A stretch of DNA of 64,000 nucleotides from Megaleporinus macrocephalus. Taxonomy: Eukaryota; Chordata; Actinopteri; Characiformes; Anostomidae. The position numbers and the translations under genes are program-made. Of this stretch, positions 31,560 to 44,456 are shown one piece after another (position 1 is the stretch's first letter; every line of letters begins with the position of its first letter). The DNA lies in contig CM038725.1 in the NCBI GenBank assembly GCA_021613375.1, positions 39,166,059 through 39,230,058 of the forward strand. The letters run 5' to 3'. The notes beneath the pieces were generated by a model. That model ran no database searches and was not told the DNA's origin. It worked only from the letters and a program-made list of their open reading frames with translations.

Positions 31560-32353
31560 GTACCCAACGTGCCTGTCATGAATTTAACCTTTTTGCTGCT
31601 TGGATGTATTTGAGGTTCTTGTGATCGGTTAAAATAACGAAAGGGTGTTGAGCTTCCTCCAGCCAATGCCTCCACTCCTCCAGTGCTGACTTCATGGCCA
31701 AAAGCTCTCTGTCTCCCATGTCATAATTCCGCTCAGCGGGACTCAGCTTCCTGGAAAAGAAAGCACAGGGAAACAGTTTCTCAGGGGAACTGTGCCTCTG
31801 TGACAAGACAGCCCCGACGCCAGTGCTGGATGCATCAACTTCCACCACAAATTGCTTTGTGGGATCCGGATGTTTCAGGATGGGGGCTGAAGTGAGCCTT
31901 GAGGTCTGTGAATGCGTCCTCCGCCACTTTATTCCAGGTAAGGTTTTTTGGCTTACCTTTAAGCAAGTCTGTTAGCAGGGCTGCCACCGCGCTGTAATTG
32001 CTAATAAAGCGGAGGAAGAAATTTATGAACCCCAAGAAGCTCTGTAGTCTTCACGGTGTTGGCAAGAGGCCACTCTGTAATGGCCCGGACCTTCCCCATG
32101 TCCATCTGCACCCCTTCCGTGCCGATGACATACCCCAAATAGGAGGCCGCTGTCTTTCTTCTCCATAAAGAAGAACCTCGCAGCAGCAGGAGACATGAAG
32201 GGGCGTATGTAACCCCGCTCCAAGGCTTCCTGGATGTACTGTTCTATTGATTTTGTTTCTGGAATCGAGAGAGAGTAAACACGGTTTTTCTGAGGTATTG
32301 TACCAGGCTGTAGCTCGATAGCACAATCCCATGACCTGTGTGGAGGTTACCAT
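31560..32353 (-). pseudogene. RT and RNase H remnants of the chromovirus
   Basis: RNase H is well preserved at 31576-31848 ([51 protein letters not shown]). The connecting [20 protein letters not shown] and FTDLKAHFS follow at 31835-32035. The RT palm at 32023-32353 survives only in fragments and the YxDD box is not readable in one frame. Confidence 0.85.
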
Positions 32354-32507
32354 TCAGCTTTAGCTTTTGAGAACATGTTGCGAAAGTCCAGATACTCCCT
32401 CAGAATTGGCTGTTGAGGGGCAGTATTCGAACTTTCAACAGAGGTGGATATGCTAGGAATGGATAAACAATGCGAGTGGCAGTAGGGGCTCCATTGGGTG
32501 AATTCCC

Positions 32508-32786
32508 CTACTGCCCAGGAAAATTGAGGGTCAACCAAGGATAACCTAAAATAATGGGGTAATCTGGAGACTTAATAACAAAAAATGAAAGGGTTTCTAT
32601 GTGGGTAGAGCCGACGGTTAACCTCAAAATACCCATCTCGTGTGGAACCAGGCCAGCGCCCAAAGGCCGCCCATCAGCGTCTCTAATGTGCCGCGGGACC
32701 CTCAGGAGCTGGACTGGGATATTGTTATTCTTTACAAATGTCTTGTCAATAAAGTTCCCAGCTGCTCCTGAGTCATACAGTGCCAC
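32508..32786 (-). pseudogene. aspartic protease of the chromovirus
   Basis: A 92-codon stretch reads ALYDSGAAGNFIDKTFV with the Asp-Ser-Gly-Ala catalytic box of a retropepsin, then IILGYPWLTL, the typical second block. The frame is short and is followed by broken linker sequence towards RT. Confidence 0.85.
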
Positions 32787-33116
32787 GGCAGCACTTGAGG
32801 CGGCGGTCTAAGCCAGGACAGCGGGGGCCGACATTTTCTCACAAGTTTTCGTGGAAAATGAATAAGTACTCACCCGAAGACTGTAACCTTTTTGGAGGTA
32901 ATGGCAACCCTCCAAATGGCAGTGACCTCGAGTCCCACAGTACACACACCGACCTTCCCGGATACGCTGTGGTTTTGCTTCCGGTGCACTTACGGGTCCT
33001 GAGCAGGATGTCGAGTGTGATTGAGAGCTTGATTAAGCCTCAAATTTTACTGCCTCGCAGAGCCTCTTGCGATACATCGTCCGTAGCGTCGGCCCGTTAC
33101 ATTCTCTTTCTGCAGC

Positions 33117-33540
33117 CAAGGTACGAAACATTAGTGAATAGGTGAATAGGCCACGGTACGAAACATTAGTAAATAGGTGAATAGGTGAATAGACCAAGGT
33201 ACGAAATGTTAGTGAATAGGTGAATAGGCCAAGGTACGAAACATTAGTAAATAGGTGAATAGGTGAATAGACCAAGGTACGAAATGTTAGTGAATAGGTG
33301 AATAGGCCAAGGTACGAAACGTTAGTGAATAGGTGAATAGGCCAAGGTACGAAACCTTAGTGAATAGGTGAATAGGCCAAGGTACGAAATGTTAGTGAAT
33401 AGGTGAATAGGCCAAGGTACGAAACATTAGTAAATAGGTGAATAGGTGAATAGACCAAGGTACGAAATGTTAGTGAATAGGTGAATAGGCCAAGGTACGA
33501 AACATTAGTGAATAGGTGAATAGGCCAAGGTACGGAACTT
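33117..33540. repeat. 35/43-bp minisatellite within gag remnant
   Basis: About ten tandem units of GTGAATAGGTGAATAGGCC joined to AAGGTACGAAACATTA. Some carry an extra GTGAATAG making 43 bp. It splits the gag capsid remnant (33540-33640) from the zinc-knuckle remnant. Confidence 0.95.
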
Positions 33541-33660
33541 CTTCTCAAACACAGAGTGTACGACTGGAGCTTTGGTGACACATTCCCCCAAAGAGTGGTA
33601 GCCCACCTCAACGCTATCCCCGTTAGCAAGGATAGCACGAATGGGGAAAGGATGAGGGGG

Positions 33661-35249
33661 ATCGGCTAATGAAGAGAGAGCACTGTATCAGAAACCCCTG
33701 TATTGCCACTGTGTCTGCACGTGCCTACTAAGCCTTCCAGTTCTGTTGCTTTGTGTATGACTCATTATTGTCTCTCTTTTTGCGATTGGATTGCCCTTTA
33801 ATTGTCTGCTTTCTGTTGCCGGCTGAACTATCGCTTTTCTCTCTCTCTCCGTTTCTGCTGGTGGTAGCAGTACTGGCCTGTGTGTGTGTGTGTGGGGGGG
33901 GGGGGGGGATTTGTTGGCTGGACCGGTTTTCCGCAGCCCCTGCTGGCCTGAAAGCCCTCTAATCCCTGTGCTCTGTGAAGCTCTTTGATGCCAGGGCGGA
34001 TGCCAGGGGGTCTCGCCCTGTTGACAAACAATGAGAGAGCGAGAGAGTGAGGTAGAAAAAGAGAGAGAGCAGGACTTTTTGGCCCTCCGGGGGCGATTCA
34101 GCAGTTCATTTGTGGCATAGAAAATGCGGCCCGTGTCACCAACCAAAACACTCGCTGGCAGCAGGGCGAGCTCTGGCGGAGGATTTCTTCTGGAATCCTC
34201 ACTACAGTAATTAGCCCAGTGGGATGAAGATATGTGCACTTGGTTAATTGGGCCCCCCAAAACATGCTTGTCATGCCCGTGGAATATGGTTGGAAATGAG
34301 TTCATATGAATGAAAGGAAAGTTTTTAAGCCCGAACTTCGGCGTGAACGACTAACACTGCTCTTTACATGCTGTTTGGTTATAGGTAGTCATAGTAGCCC
34401 ATTGGTAGCTTTTCTGTGGTGATACACCGCCAACGTGGACAAGCTCTGTTTATATACATTCTTCTCGTCCCAGACTTGCTCATATAGTCAAGATTATTTC
34501 AGTTTGAAAACATGAAGCCAGAGCCCACAGTGGCCTGGAGAAACTCCCTCAAGACTGGAGGAAAAAACCTTGGGAGGATCTAAGACTCACGAGGGGCGAT
34601 CCCATCCTCCTCTGGTCACACAGTGTTTACGGTTTATTAAGCTAAACTCAAATACAAACAAAAAGAATCTGAGTCTCTACGTCTGATATACAGTTCTTGC
34701 TCGCTAGATAATTTGATGTTACCAAGCCGGGAGGGTGAAGGCCGGTGTTCTTCCAAGTCTTCAAAGACACAAACACATCGTCATTGAAGCTCAACTCGCT
34801 TGAAGGAGAACCTTAACTGCTTACAGACAGGTGCATTGGTTAGCATGGCACCCGTGTGTGAAGGCCCAGTGCAGGCTGTGTGTGTGTGCGTGAGTGTGTA
34901 TTAGCACAACCGCTAGCAAATTTAGCAGAATATTGCTACTTCTATTATTATGAGAGTTTACTCAAATTCGATCAATCTATGATGTTAAACATGTATATTT
35001 AACATTCCCAGGGTTACTTTCTGAGTTTATATCTTACTAAGCTGTATAAAACTGGGATAAACACAGACACGAGTCAGTCTTTGTCATTACTGCAGGCTGG
35101 CTATTCTCCTTCTGAGGAGAAACGTCCCTGCAACTCCCACTCCTGCCTAACGTTGGTACCCCTAGTGGCGAAAAAATAAGAAATGCAACCCATATCTCAA
35201 TGTCCCATTTATACAAAAAACATATATATTATTTGTTTTTAGCATGTCA
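33661..35249. other. non-coding stretch with simple repeats
   Basis: No gene supported. A (GT)n-(G)n run lies at about 33880-33908. 34540-34620 carries CTGGAGAAACTCCCTCAAG and CATCCTCCTCTGGTCACA, words seen in a common fish dispersed repeat. Open minus frames at 33688-34305 have no recognisable features. Confidence 0.4.
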
Positions 35250-35261
35250 CACACACAAACA

Positions 35262-35264
35262 TAT

Positions 35265-35303
<39 letters not shown>
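35262..35303. repeat. (CA)n microsatellite
   Basis: About 20 CA units, with interrupted CA-rich sequence on both sides. It generates Cys/Val frames on the minus strand that are not genes. Confidence 0.97.
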
Positions 35304-35307
<4 letters not shown>

Positions 35308-35739
35308 AACATACATACACACACAAAAACACACATGTGTAAGTGTACAAGAAGTGTGAAGTGTGTGGAAGCAGCTCACCTGCCTTCCTGGAGAGAAACT
35401 GCTGCTGGACCAGAGATCACTGAGGACAAACTGGCAACGGGCAAACTGGCAACTGGCCACGCCACCAAATATATATACAGAGAGAAAGAGGGAGGGGACA
35501 GAGAGAGGGACAGGCACATATAGAGATAGTGTGGGAGTGGCACACAGACTAATAGACATCTGTGTGTGACATTATAGGAGAAACAAAATAGAACTTAAGG
35601 AAGTTGGGAATGTGAGAAATCCTCCCACTGGGGGCTCTGTCATCCTGAAAGAGACCACTGCCTTTAGGATACAGATATTCATCATAAGATAAAAGTGATC
35701 AATCAAAATAACTTTCCTTCTGTTGGTTAAGATGTTTCG

Positions 35740-36650
35740 GTTAGTTCTAGACAGTTGCTATGATATTCCAGGTGCAGCAGGAACAAAGTAGCTGGTCAAT
35801 CTCCTGATTAAGCCACTCTACTTACCCATTAGATTGTGGCTGATACCCTGAAGTCAGGCTAATGCCAATGGTCTGCCGTACATAAGGAAGAACTGATTTT
35901 TCCAGTCAGACACAATGTCCTCAGGCATTCCATTAACTTAATGAAACAATTTCTATGTTTCTATAGCACAGCTTCTTTGGAGGATCAGTTGAACGTGTTG
36001 AACTGATTAAGGCTGATTAATGGTAAATGAATTGATATTTAGATGAGGAACTGGTAATGGCTCCAATTTTCTGGACATTGACATATTTTGCAACAACAGC
36101 ATTAAAGGACGGCCACCAAAACTTATTTCTTACTAAGGAAATGATAAATTTTGGGATGCCCTGAACTTGGTGAGATGTGAATTCACTGCTGTAATTAAGA
36201 CCTAACACTTAGTGGAAAGAATATCTTCTCTGCTGCTATTTAGAAGGTGATCCATAAGATTCAATATACTGTCGTACATGATATTCTAATAACAGAATAA
36301 CTACCAAGTGGGGACACATTGGTTTGTGTAACAAATTCGGTCTCCAACAGAGCTTGGCTGCTCTAATGTTCTAAAAGTTCTAATGGTCTGTCAATACCTC
36401 TCTTTAAAGACTGCCTTCTTGGCTAGTTTCCTATTGCTTACATCATAATTTCTCTCAGAAACCATGAATTTTCTTACAGGGAAAGCAGAAAATTGCTTAG
36501 GAGGACTACCTAATCTCTGTGAAAGAACAGGCCCTATGCAAGAGTCTCAGTCAACTGATGAGTCTTTTTCTTGCCTCGGAGTGGGGAAGTCAGTGGGGCT
36601 CCTAAAGACCTTACCCCTCATATGAATAATTTATAGAAATTGTCAAAACT
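35740..36650 (-). pseudogene. second decayed gypsy element (RNase H and integrase)
   Basis: In minus orientation: an RNase H piece (about 36620-36400) with FPVRKFMVSERNYDVSNRKL; an integrase zinc-region piece at 36017-36208 with VRNKFWWPSFNAVVAKYV; and a core piece (about 35850-35760) reading Gly-Tyr-Gln-Pro-Gln-Ser-Asn-Gly, then a stop, then VEWLNQEIDQLL, containing the catalytic Glu. Stops and missing segments show it is dead. It is a different copy from the element at 30-33.7 kb. Confidence 0.75.
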
Positions 36651-36724
36651 TTAAAAGCGTTAAAGGTCCTTGATATTCCAAGATCTGGGCCAGCCTAATG
36701 AGCTAATCATATAACAGCAATTCA

Positions 36725-37302
36725 ATGCATTTACAAACTCCACACAGACACTGGGAGACCAAACAAACTCCATACAGACACTGGGAGACCATACAGTCTC
36801 TTCAAAGACACTGGGAGACCATACACACTCCACACAGACACTGGGAGACCATACACATTCCACACAGACACTGGGAGACCATACACACTCCACACAGACA
36901 CTGGGAGACCAAACAAACTCCACACAGACACTGGGAGACCATACACACTCCACACAGACACTGGGAGACCATACACATTCCACACAGACACTGGGAGACC
37001 ATACACACTCCAAACAGACACTGGGAGACCATACACACTCCACACAGACACTGGGAGACCATACACACTCCACCCAGACACTGGGAGACCATACACACTC
37101 CACACAGACACTGGGAGACCATACACACTCCACACAGACACTGGGAGACCATACACACTCCACATAGACACTGGGAGACCATACACACTCCACACAGACA
37201 CTGGGAGACCATACACACTCCACACAGACACTGGGAGACCATGCACACTCCACACAGACACTGGGAGACCATACACACTCCACACAGACACTGGGAGACA
37301 TA
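36725..37302. repeat. 30-bp minisatellite
   Basis: About 19 copies of the 30-bp unit CACTGGGAGACCATACACAC plus TCCACACAGA, highly uniform with point variants (for example CCAAACAAAC in three copies). The period is a multiple of three, so open frames run through on both strands; none is a credible gene. Confidence 0.97.
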
Positions 37303-39476
37303 CAATCTACTACAAACTACAAAATACTGTGTGTGTTTACAGTGTAACTGTATCTGGTAATACTTTACTGTGTGATTCTAAAGTGTTAAATATTGTTGTT
37401 TATGGTGTTAAGTTTTATTATTTTTTTCGATTTGTGACCTTTATCATATACAGTTATTTTTTAAAAGGTTACATCGTTTCATATAATGATTTAAAACGTT
37501 CACGTAATTGGTTGGTAGACAAATTCATATACAGACCTAATTAGAGATAGTGAGTTAATGTGTACCTGAGAATCTAAACACCAACTTGTGTTTCAGGAGA
37601 GGAACTTCATCAGTTGACATCAAACAACAGCTGACCAGCATGTCGGGTTCCATCAACAGCACTGAGTTATTCATATTCAGGATTCAGAGGATGCAGCTGC
37701 AGTTCATTCAGAGGTCAGTGTCCTGCATGGGTCATTTAAAGAAGAGCTGAACTGATCTTTTCAGTTAGAGAACACTGAACTTTAGAAAGTTCAGAAAGAA
37801 AATAGTTTCAAGTCTTCTGAAAATAAATCAAGGAACCAAAGCAGAGGAGAATGAATGAAGATCAACTCTGAGATGTTGAAGTTCCTCACAGAAATGTGCT
37901 ACACTATGTAATGTCTTGGTAAAAGACCATAAATGATTATTATAGCATATTTTATATTTTAATTAACCATATTTTATATATCACTCTGTATCTGATGGCT
38001 AACTGTGTAATAATGATAGAGTAAGGCACATGAGGGGAAGTATATTAACAATTACACATTGCATTAATGAACACTGTTCAGGCTGTCGTGGGTAATTTAG
38101 ATAATCGTAATCCTTTAAAATAATTTAATATAACATTTTCTAAATTTATTGAATTCAATGAGGAAATGAAATTCAAATCAAATTAAGTATTAAAGCATAA
38201 AACAAATAGCCTCTACTGCAGGGACCATGGAGTATTCTGAATATAGTAAGTAAAGTAGTAGTACACATCAGTAATAAATAATTTAATCAACATTATGAGT
38301 TATGCAATGCTGAATTTTATTTAAGATTAATCATAATCTCTTCCCCAAACAATCTTTAGATTTAAAGTAATTGAATCTTTAGATTAAACATAGAAACTGA
38401 AAACACATGAACAAAACAATCTTTTATCTTCAATATCAACATGCTGGGCTTCAAAGGGCCTGTTTACACCTTCACCATACATCTTTACACCTTCACCATA
38501 CATCTTTACACCCAACATTACCATAAGACTGGATCTCGGTCTGATTTTATTTGATCGTGAGCAGATTCTGAATTAATCACATCAACGCTTTTACATTTAC
38601 AGTATTTATCAGATGCTTTCATTCAGAGTGACTAACAGTTCATCTGTACACAGCTAGGTGAAGGTAGTGTTACAGTTTACCTGTACAGGTAGGTCAAGCT
38701 AATGTTCTTAAAAAAATTAACTATATAACCAGATCCAGCTTTACAGTTAAGAATCTCTAAATCACCTCTAATGCTCTTAAATTATTCTCAACTGAGAGAA
38801 TATTAGTCTCTGTATGCACCACCCAAAATCCCAATGATTCAATAATGTAGAATTAAATTTAAGTCTAATCTGAATAAATATCCTCGTAGGATCCGAATGT
38901 TTGATCTGTGCACAACATATACAGGCTATTCTACTGAATTAACTGCAGTTAAAGTACAGTTAAGTATTAATCCTTAAGATATCTACTAGGATTATGTTCT
39001 GATGTATTTAATCTCAGTACGTTAATAGAGACATTAATAAACTAAATACATACACAAACATCGTTTATAGGACACTTTGAAGTAAAAGTGTCCCAACGCC
39101 TGAAAATCAGTGTAGAACATTAACATCTGGAGAACAATCTAGGATTCTTAGGATTCTGCTCAGAATTACTAAAAAAGTTATAGTTTATCTGTGTGTGATT
39201 AATAATGTGTGTAATAGATTGAGATATTATTATTATTATTATTATTATTAATGTTGTAATATTACTTTGTTATTGATTTTCTCTTTCTTTTCAGTCTCAG
39301 GACCTGATTCAGTAAAGAGAAGTGTGAACTGTAATTCAGAACTGCACTGCAGTTATTTCACTCCGGTTATGTGACTCTCAAAGGGTCTAAATTATTATTT
39401 CCAGACAACAGTAAACACACCAGGGTGAACAGAATGGACAGTCAAGTAAATGTTTCTAATAAACAAACATCCATAA
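37303..39476. other. non-coding stretch
   Basis: AT-rich, no gene supported. 38585-38700 resembles a widespread fish dispersed repeat (TTTACATTTACAGTATTTAT, then TCAGAGTGACTAACAGTTC). CACCTTCACCATACATCTTTA is repeated two to three times near 38460-38515. An (ATT)n run lies at about 39222-39250. Confidence 0.45.
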
Positions 39477-41277
39477 CTACTTTCCATGACATGCTAGACA
39501 AGAAAACATACCTCCCGTGACCTGGCGGGCACAGACAAAACCAAGTTTGTTGTCGCATCCATGATCACTCCAGCCTCCTATAAGAGCAGTGCAAAGATTT
39601 CCATTATGTAATGAACTGACAATAAGAACATGTTTCAGTGTCTATAAAGTGTAGAGGTGTAGAAGATAATAACAGAAGAATAAATAATAATGCATGCTAT
39701 AAAATATCAATACATTATACTAACATTATATTAACAGAATTATTCTAGGAAGTGAGATGAACATGTAACCACCACTAGAGCGTGTGTGAACCTTCCAGAC
39801 ATTTGGAGAAGACCTGTAATCTCCTTACCATTGTAGTTGGTGTGCAGACAGTTTCCAGAGCCATCCGGCTCATCTTGGGCCCAGCGCTCAAAGTCAAAGT
39901 CAGACTCATCGCTCCAATGCCAGCGACTGGGAGCCTGAAGAACAGCAATTTGAAATGAGTGTTTATTGTTTCAGAGAGAAGAGAGTCAGCCTGTAGACCA
40001 CTGACAGATTCAGCACCAACTTAAACACACATACATCTGGATTGTTGTAGCCTCCGAACCACATAGGAGGATCCTGACCAGCCGCGATGTTAATCAGACG
40101 CTTAATGAAGCGGTCTTCATTCTCATCGTGCACTGAAGCCAGATGGCCTCTGTGCTGTATACAATCCCTCTGCAGGAAGAGTTGATAAGTAAACTACTTC
40201 ACAGCATTATATACTCACAACTGGTCTAGAGATATAGACTGCACACCTGTAGATATAACATTGAATAAATGTACCTCAGCCTCCTCCCACGTAAGCTTGA
40301 TGTTAAAGAATTTGAACTTGCGTGTTCCATACGGTTCCCACACTGAGCTTTTGAAAACTTGCTTTTCCTCTTCCACAACATCTGCATCAACAACAGGTTG
40401 TGAGACTTTAAAGCGTTTAAAAGCTGTTCCTCAGTTGCCACTTGTCTGATTGAGCAGTAATTTTAGAGGCAGAGTGTTTAAACTTATACACATGAAGTTA
40501 AGAATCAATAATTGGAATTCCTTTAGACAATTATATCGCAGGTACAGGTTTAAGATTGTCCAATTATCATAAAATTTGAATAATTTAGTACATATAAGCA
40601 TTCCCTGTGAATTAGATATCAACTGGCTAATAAATGACTCTAATCATAAAACAAGCAAATGTGCAAGTTTGATTCTTTTTTACAACAATTTTAAATAAGA
40701 CAGATTTTTAAATTAAGTGTCTCTTTTCATGATGTCTGCGTGTTAACAATTATCAAAGAGTGTTAACTATGTTGCACAAATTGTCTGCAGCATATTATTC
40801 AATAAGTGTGGTTGGGTTCTTCAGTGTCCTTCAGCGTCTGATTGCACAAATTTGAAACATTTTGTTTAGACTGGTCTCGGTTGGCCCCTACAGAGCTCAG
40901 TCATGGGCCGAATACAAAAAAACGTATCTCATCTTACAATTAAAATAAGAAACGCTAATCAGTTTGATATGAACTTTGTCCACTTTGTTTTTTTTATAGT
41001 GTTGGCATAAATTAATTGAGCACTTTTAAAAACTGAAACTCCTGCTGAATTCACAATGTTCTTCCTCTAACACAGAGATCTGACACTAGCTACTTTTTAA
41101 AATGCAGGTCTGTTTAGAAAGGTTATTCTGCTATTGTAGAAATAAAAAAAACCTCTTTGCTCTCAATAAAAGTTCGTCACTACTTTTACAGACGATTCAG
41201 ACATTTTTCTCACCAGCTAGGTGGACAGTGAGAGGACACATGATCCAAAGAAGCAAGGAGGCACACCGGATAGCCAT
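39477..41277 (-). CDS. secreted C-type lectin-domain protein, five coding exons
   Basis: Exons (minus strand order): 41277-41214, 40381-40275, 40169-40035, 39934-39829, 39577-39477; all introns start GT and end AG, and phases agree, giving about 170 aa. Exon 1 is a signal peptide (MAIRCASLLLWIMCPLTVHL). The C-type lectin domain has FFNIKLTWEEAE, RDCIQHRGHLASVHDENE, MWFGG, DEPDGSGNC and GCDNKLGFVC: the four canonical cysteines are present. The EPN/QPD calcium loop is EPD and WND is WSD, so sugar binding may be altered. The domain resembles small fish lectins (nattectin or type II antifreeze class). A GGAG/GTATGT near 39515 could be a donor to a further exon. Confidence 0.85.
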
Positions 41278-41461
41278 GATCAACAGGAACTGCATACAGA
41301 TCAAGAGATTCCACATTCAGAATGCAGACATATACAAACAGATACAGTTTAACACTTAAAGACTTATTTGAGGTAATATTGCTGTTAGACATTCAGTCAT
41401 ATTTGAAGTATTACTCATATACAGTAAATATTTGTTGGTGATGGAAGGTTTGAAACACTAC

Positions 41462-41535
41462 CTTGAAATCTCCAGCTAGTCTTCTGTGAAGTTTTGATGG
41501 AGCCCAGCAGTTTTCCGAAATGGAGCTTCTCAGTG
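41462..41535 (-). promoter_or_regulatory. 5' untranslated exon of the lectin gene
   Basis: On the minus strand, sequence about 25-30 bases after the TATA box runs to GATTTCAAG followed by GTAGTG, a plausible donor. The first coding exon at 41277 then begins with its ATG a short distance after an acceptor region. The start point is estimated from TATA spacing. Confidence 0.5.
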
Positions 41536-41557
41536 AAGAAGTTGTGGAGGTTCAGTG

Positions 41558-41566
41558 CTTTTATAG
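41558..41566 (-). promoter_or_regulatory. TATA box of the lectin gene
   Basis: CTATAAAAG on the minus strand, 280 bases before the lectin ATG and just upstream of the presumed leader exon. Confidence 0.6.
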
Positions 41567-41570
41567 TTTG

Positions 41571-42149
41571 TCAGAGCTGTGTCATGACTGAAACTAATTA
41601 AAAGTCACAAGAATTTCTAGGGAAATGAATCAACAGCAGCATCACACTGGAGATAAAGGTGGAGATAAAGGTGGGGTTGTCATTGTGTAACTGTATATGA
41701 CTACTTGCACATTTTCCTCATTGTGCCTCACCAGATCTCTGCTCTGCATTGGTGAGTGTTTTTGTGGTGTTATGGAAACTAAGGAACTATACTGATCATA
41801 CCTGATGCTCTAAACAATCTGATACACTGTTTTCTGCACAAACATAGTCTTTATTAGATTTTGCCTTTCTCCTCCAACCATGTAAACTTTACCCAATTGA
41901 ACATCCTCTCTACAGATCTTTGTTGTCTAAAGTTCTAGATAGAAATAGATATTGTCACAGAAAAAGAGTCACAGTTTCCGCTGTTCTCTTAGAGAAAGTT
42001 ATCTAGTGCCTGATTGGCTAAATGCAATGTGTTGGCCACATTCATTTGCAGATGCAGTGAGGCAAAGTTGCAAGTGTAAATAAATATTTTTGATGTGGTA
42101 GCTATATATACTACTAGATTATTCAAGGTAACTAAACAACTAAGTAAAT
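41571..42149. other. upstream region of the lectin gene
   Basis: No coding frame. Presumed promoter-proximal sequence of the lectin gene. A GGAGATAAAGGT word is repeated twice at about 41651-41674. Confidence 0.4.
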
Positions 42150-42440
42150 TACTTTTTTACCAACCAACCAACTAACTGACCAACCAACAGTTAACCAACA
42201 TAATAATTATCCAAGAACTTACTAAATCGCTAGCTAACTAACCAACAAACCAACCAACGTAGCAAGCAATTACCAAACTGCCTAACTAACCAACCAATCA
42301 TCCTCAAAACTAACCGCATTACCAAACAACCAACCAACTGACTTGTTTACCAACCAGTTAACTAACAAACTAACCAATCAGCTACCTAACTAAGTAACCA
42401 AACACCAACAATCCAACCATGTAACTGTGAATAAATAACT
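42150..42440. repeat. degenerate CCAACCAACTAAC simple repeat
   Basis: About 290 bases of imperfect 4-bp AACC/AACT tandem words, much mutated. Confidence 0.85.
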
Positions 42441-42904
42441 AATCTACTAATCTGCCAACAATATACATGCATATACATGTATATGATATTACACGTCCAT
42501 GAAACACTTCTGGCAGCTTGTTATAAATCAGTTAACTCCACTGTTAAAACAACCTGCCTCCTTGTCCCCATCACTCTGTTTTCTGGGCTACACATAAGCT
42601 ATAGAATTAAATAAGGTAGAAAGTAATGCAGTGTTGGCGGCGTCACCAAGAAAAAAATGCTAGCATCAATCTTAGTTTTACACATACTTGAGGGGAATAA
42701 ACATTACTATGTTTTATGTATGTGTATATATGTGAGTATATAGATTTTTCTTTCTTTTCCTCTCTGTTCATTTGTACTACTAATATTATCTCATTATTAT
42801 ATGAAGATCTAGTTATTCCTCTATCTACACAATGACCACAGATGTGTAAACCGTTTTGGATTACCACTAATAAAGTTTTATTAGACCTCTGAAGGGGGTC
42901 CAGA

Positions 42905-43680
42905 TGTCCTTCTACTCAAGAACCACTTTCTTCTCCAGACGTCTTCCTACTCAAGAACCACCTTTTCCTCCAGATGTCCTTAAGAACTACCTTCTCCTCC
43001 AGACATCTTTCTACTCAAGAACCAGCTTTACCTCCAGACGTCCTTCTACTCAAGAACCACTTTCTCCTCCAGACGTCTTCCTACTCAAGAACCACCTTTT
43101 CCTCCAGATGTCCTTATTTAAGAACTACCTTCTCCTCCAGACATCTTTCTACTCAAGAACCAGCTTTACCTCCTGACGTCCTTCTACTGAAGAACCACTT
43201 TCTCCTCCAGACGTCTTTCTACTCAAGAGCCACATTGTCCTCCAGACATGTTTCTACTCAAGAACCAGCTTTACCTTCAGACGTCCTTCTACTCAAGAAC
43301 CACTTTCTCCTCCAGATGTCTTTCTACTCAAGAACCACCTTCTACTCCAGATGTCTTTCTACTCAAGAGCCACCTTCTCCTCCAGACATCTTTCTACTCA
43401 AGAACCAGCTTTACCTTCAGACGTCCTTCTACTCAAGAACCACTTTCTCCTCCAGACGTCTTTCTACTCAAGAGCCACCTTCTCCTCCAGACGTCTTTCT
43501 ACTCAAGAGCCACCTTTTCCTCCAGACACCCTTCTACTCAAGAACCACCTTCTTCTCCAGACGTTCTTCTACTCAAGGACCACCTTTTTCTTCTGACATC
43601 CTTTTACTCAAAAACTACCTTCTCTAGATGTTCTGCTCAAGAACTACTTCTCCTCCAGACGTCCTTCTACTCAAAAGCTT
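42905..43680. repeat. 35-bp minisatellite
   Basis: About 22 imperfect units of CTCCTCCAGACGTC followed by TTTCTACTCAAGAACCACCTT. Unit length varies from 33 to 36 bases because some units lack TTCTACTC. Open plus-strand frames across it are repeat artefacts. Confidence 0.95.
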
Positions 43681-44026
43681 AAATTGCGAATGCCAAAAAT
43701 TGTGAAAGCCAAAAAATTAACAAGTCACTAAGTTGCAAGTAACAAAGAAAACAGGTGTGCATCAACATCCTTCTACTCAAGAACTATCTTCTTTAGGGGT
43801 GAACAAGATAGACTCGTCCTACTACAAGTATTACCTTGGTGTTTTTGCACTTATCGTGTGTTTTCAAAGTTAACTAGTTTATGTGTAGTTAAATAACTAT
43901 ATTGTGGTTAGTAACTGGGAAAAAATCACAAGCTCCAAATTTAGGCCAACATTTCATTCTCTATAGTCACTGTTTTGTGTATCTTTAGAGACTGTTAAAC
44001 CTTTTTATGTCATTGGAAAATGGATG

Positions 44027-44456
44027 TGTAACGATTCAACACTCTCAATCAGATCCATGCGCAAGGTTTTATTAAGAATACTCAGGAATACACACGGAGG
44101 AAGAAGCTCCTTCAGCTGGATCCGGGAGTCCAGGAACATCCACATTTCCAAGAGGGTAAGAGGGGACCCGCTGGTGGAACAAGGTAGGTAGCTGAGATGG
44201 AAAGAAAGACCCGGCAGGAAGCTGGCCAGCAACAAGAAGATGACAGCCGGTAAGTGGCTAAATGGTTAAACACAGAGTTACAGGAATGTGCCCTGCCTGC
44301 AGTGCGAGAGGGGAACAAGAAGGCAGTGCTAATGAGCCACTGCCGGGTGAAGTAATGGGTGACAGGTGTGTTTAATCAGGGTGCTTGTGCGTGTGAGGTG
44401 TGTCCTAGAATTGCTGAGACTGCGACCTCTGGTGGCGTTAAGAGGAAGTGCTTACA
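44027..44456 (-). mobile_element. solo LTR with 5-bp target duplication
   Basis: 430 bases that begin TGTAACGATT and end AAGTGCTTACA. GGATG occurs immediately on both sides (44022-44026 and 44457-44461). The ends match the LTR at 29653-30224. A solo LTR forms by recombination between the two LTRs of a full element. The perfect duplication suggests relative youth. Confidence 0.9.

Larger units (their letters stand above)
30225..33660 (-). mobile_element. decayed Ty3/gypsy chromovirus-type body
   Basis: Internal region of the element whose 3' LTR is at 29653-30224. In minus orientation the order is gag capsid remnant (about 33540-33640, SLLTGIALRWATTLW), zinc-knuckle remnant (about 32890-32950), protease, RT, RNase H, a poorly preserved integrase (30.6-31.4 kb) and a chromodomain-like end. 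Many stops and frameshifts. No 5' LTR is recognised. Confidence 0.8.

Noticed and set aside
36660..37360. Open frames of 167-213 codons on both strands
   Set aside because: A 30-bp array has a period divisible by three, so stops are absent by construction in several frames.
42904..43682. Ser/Thr/Leu-rich frames up to 217 codons
   Set aside because: Translation of the 35-bp minisatellite; the same region is open in several frames.
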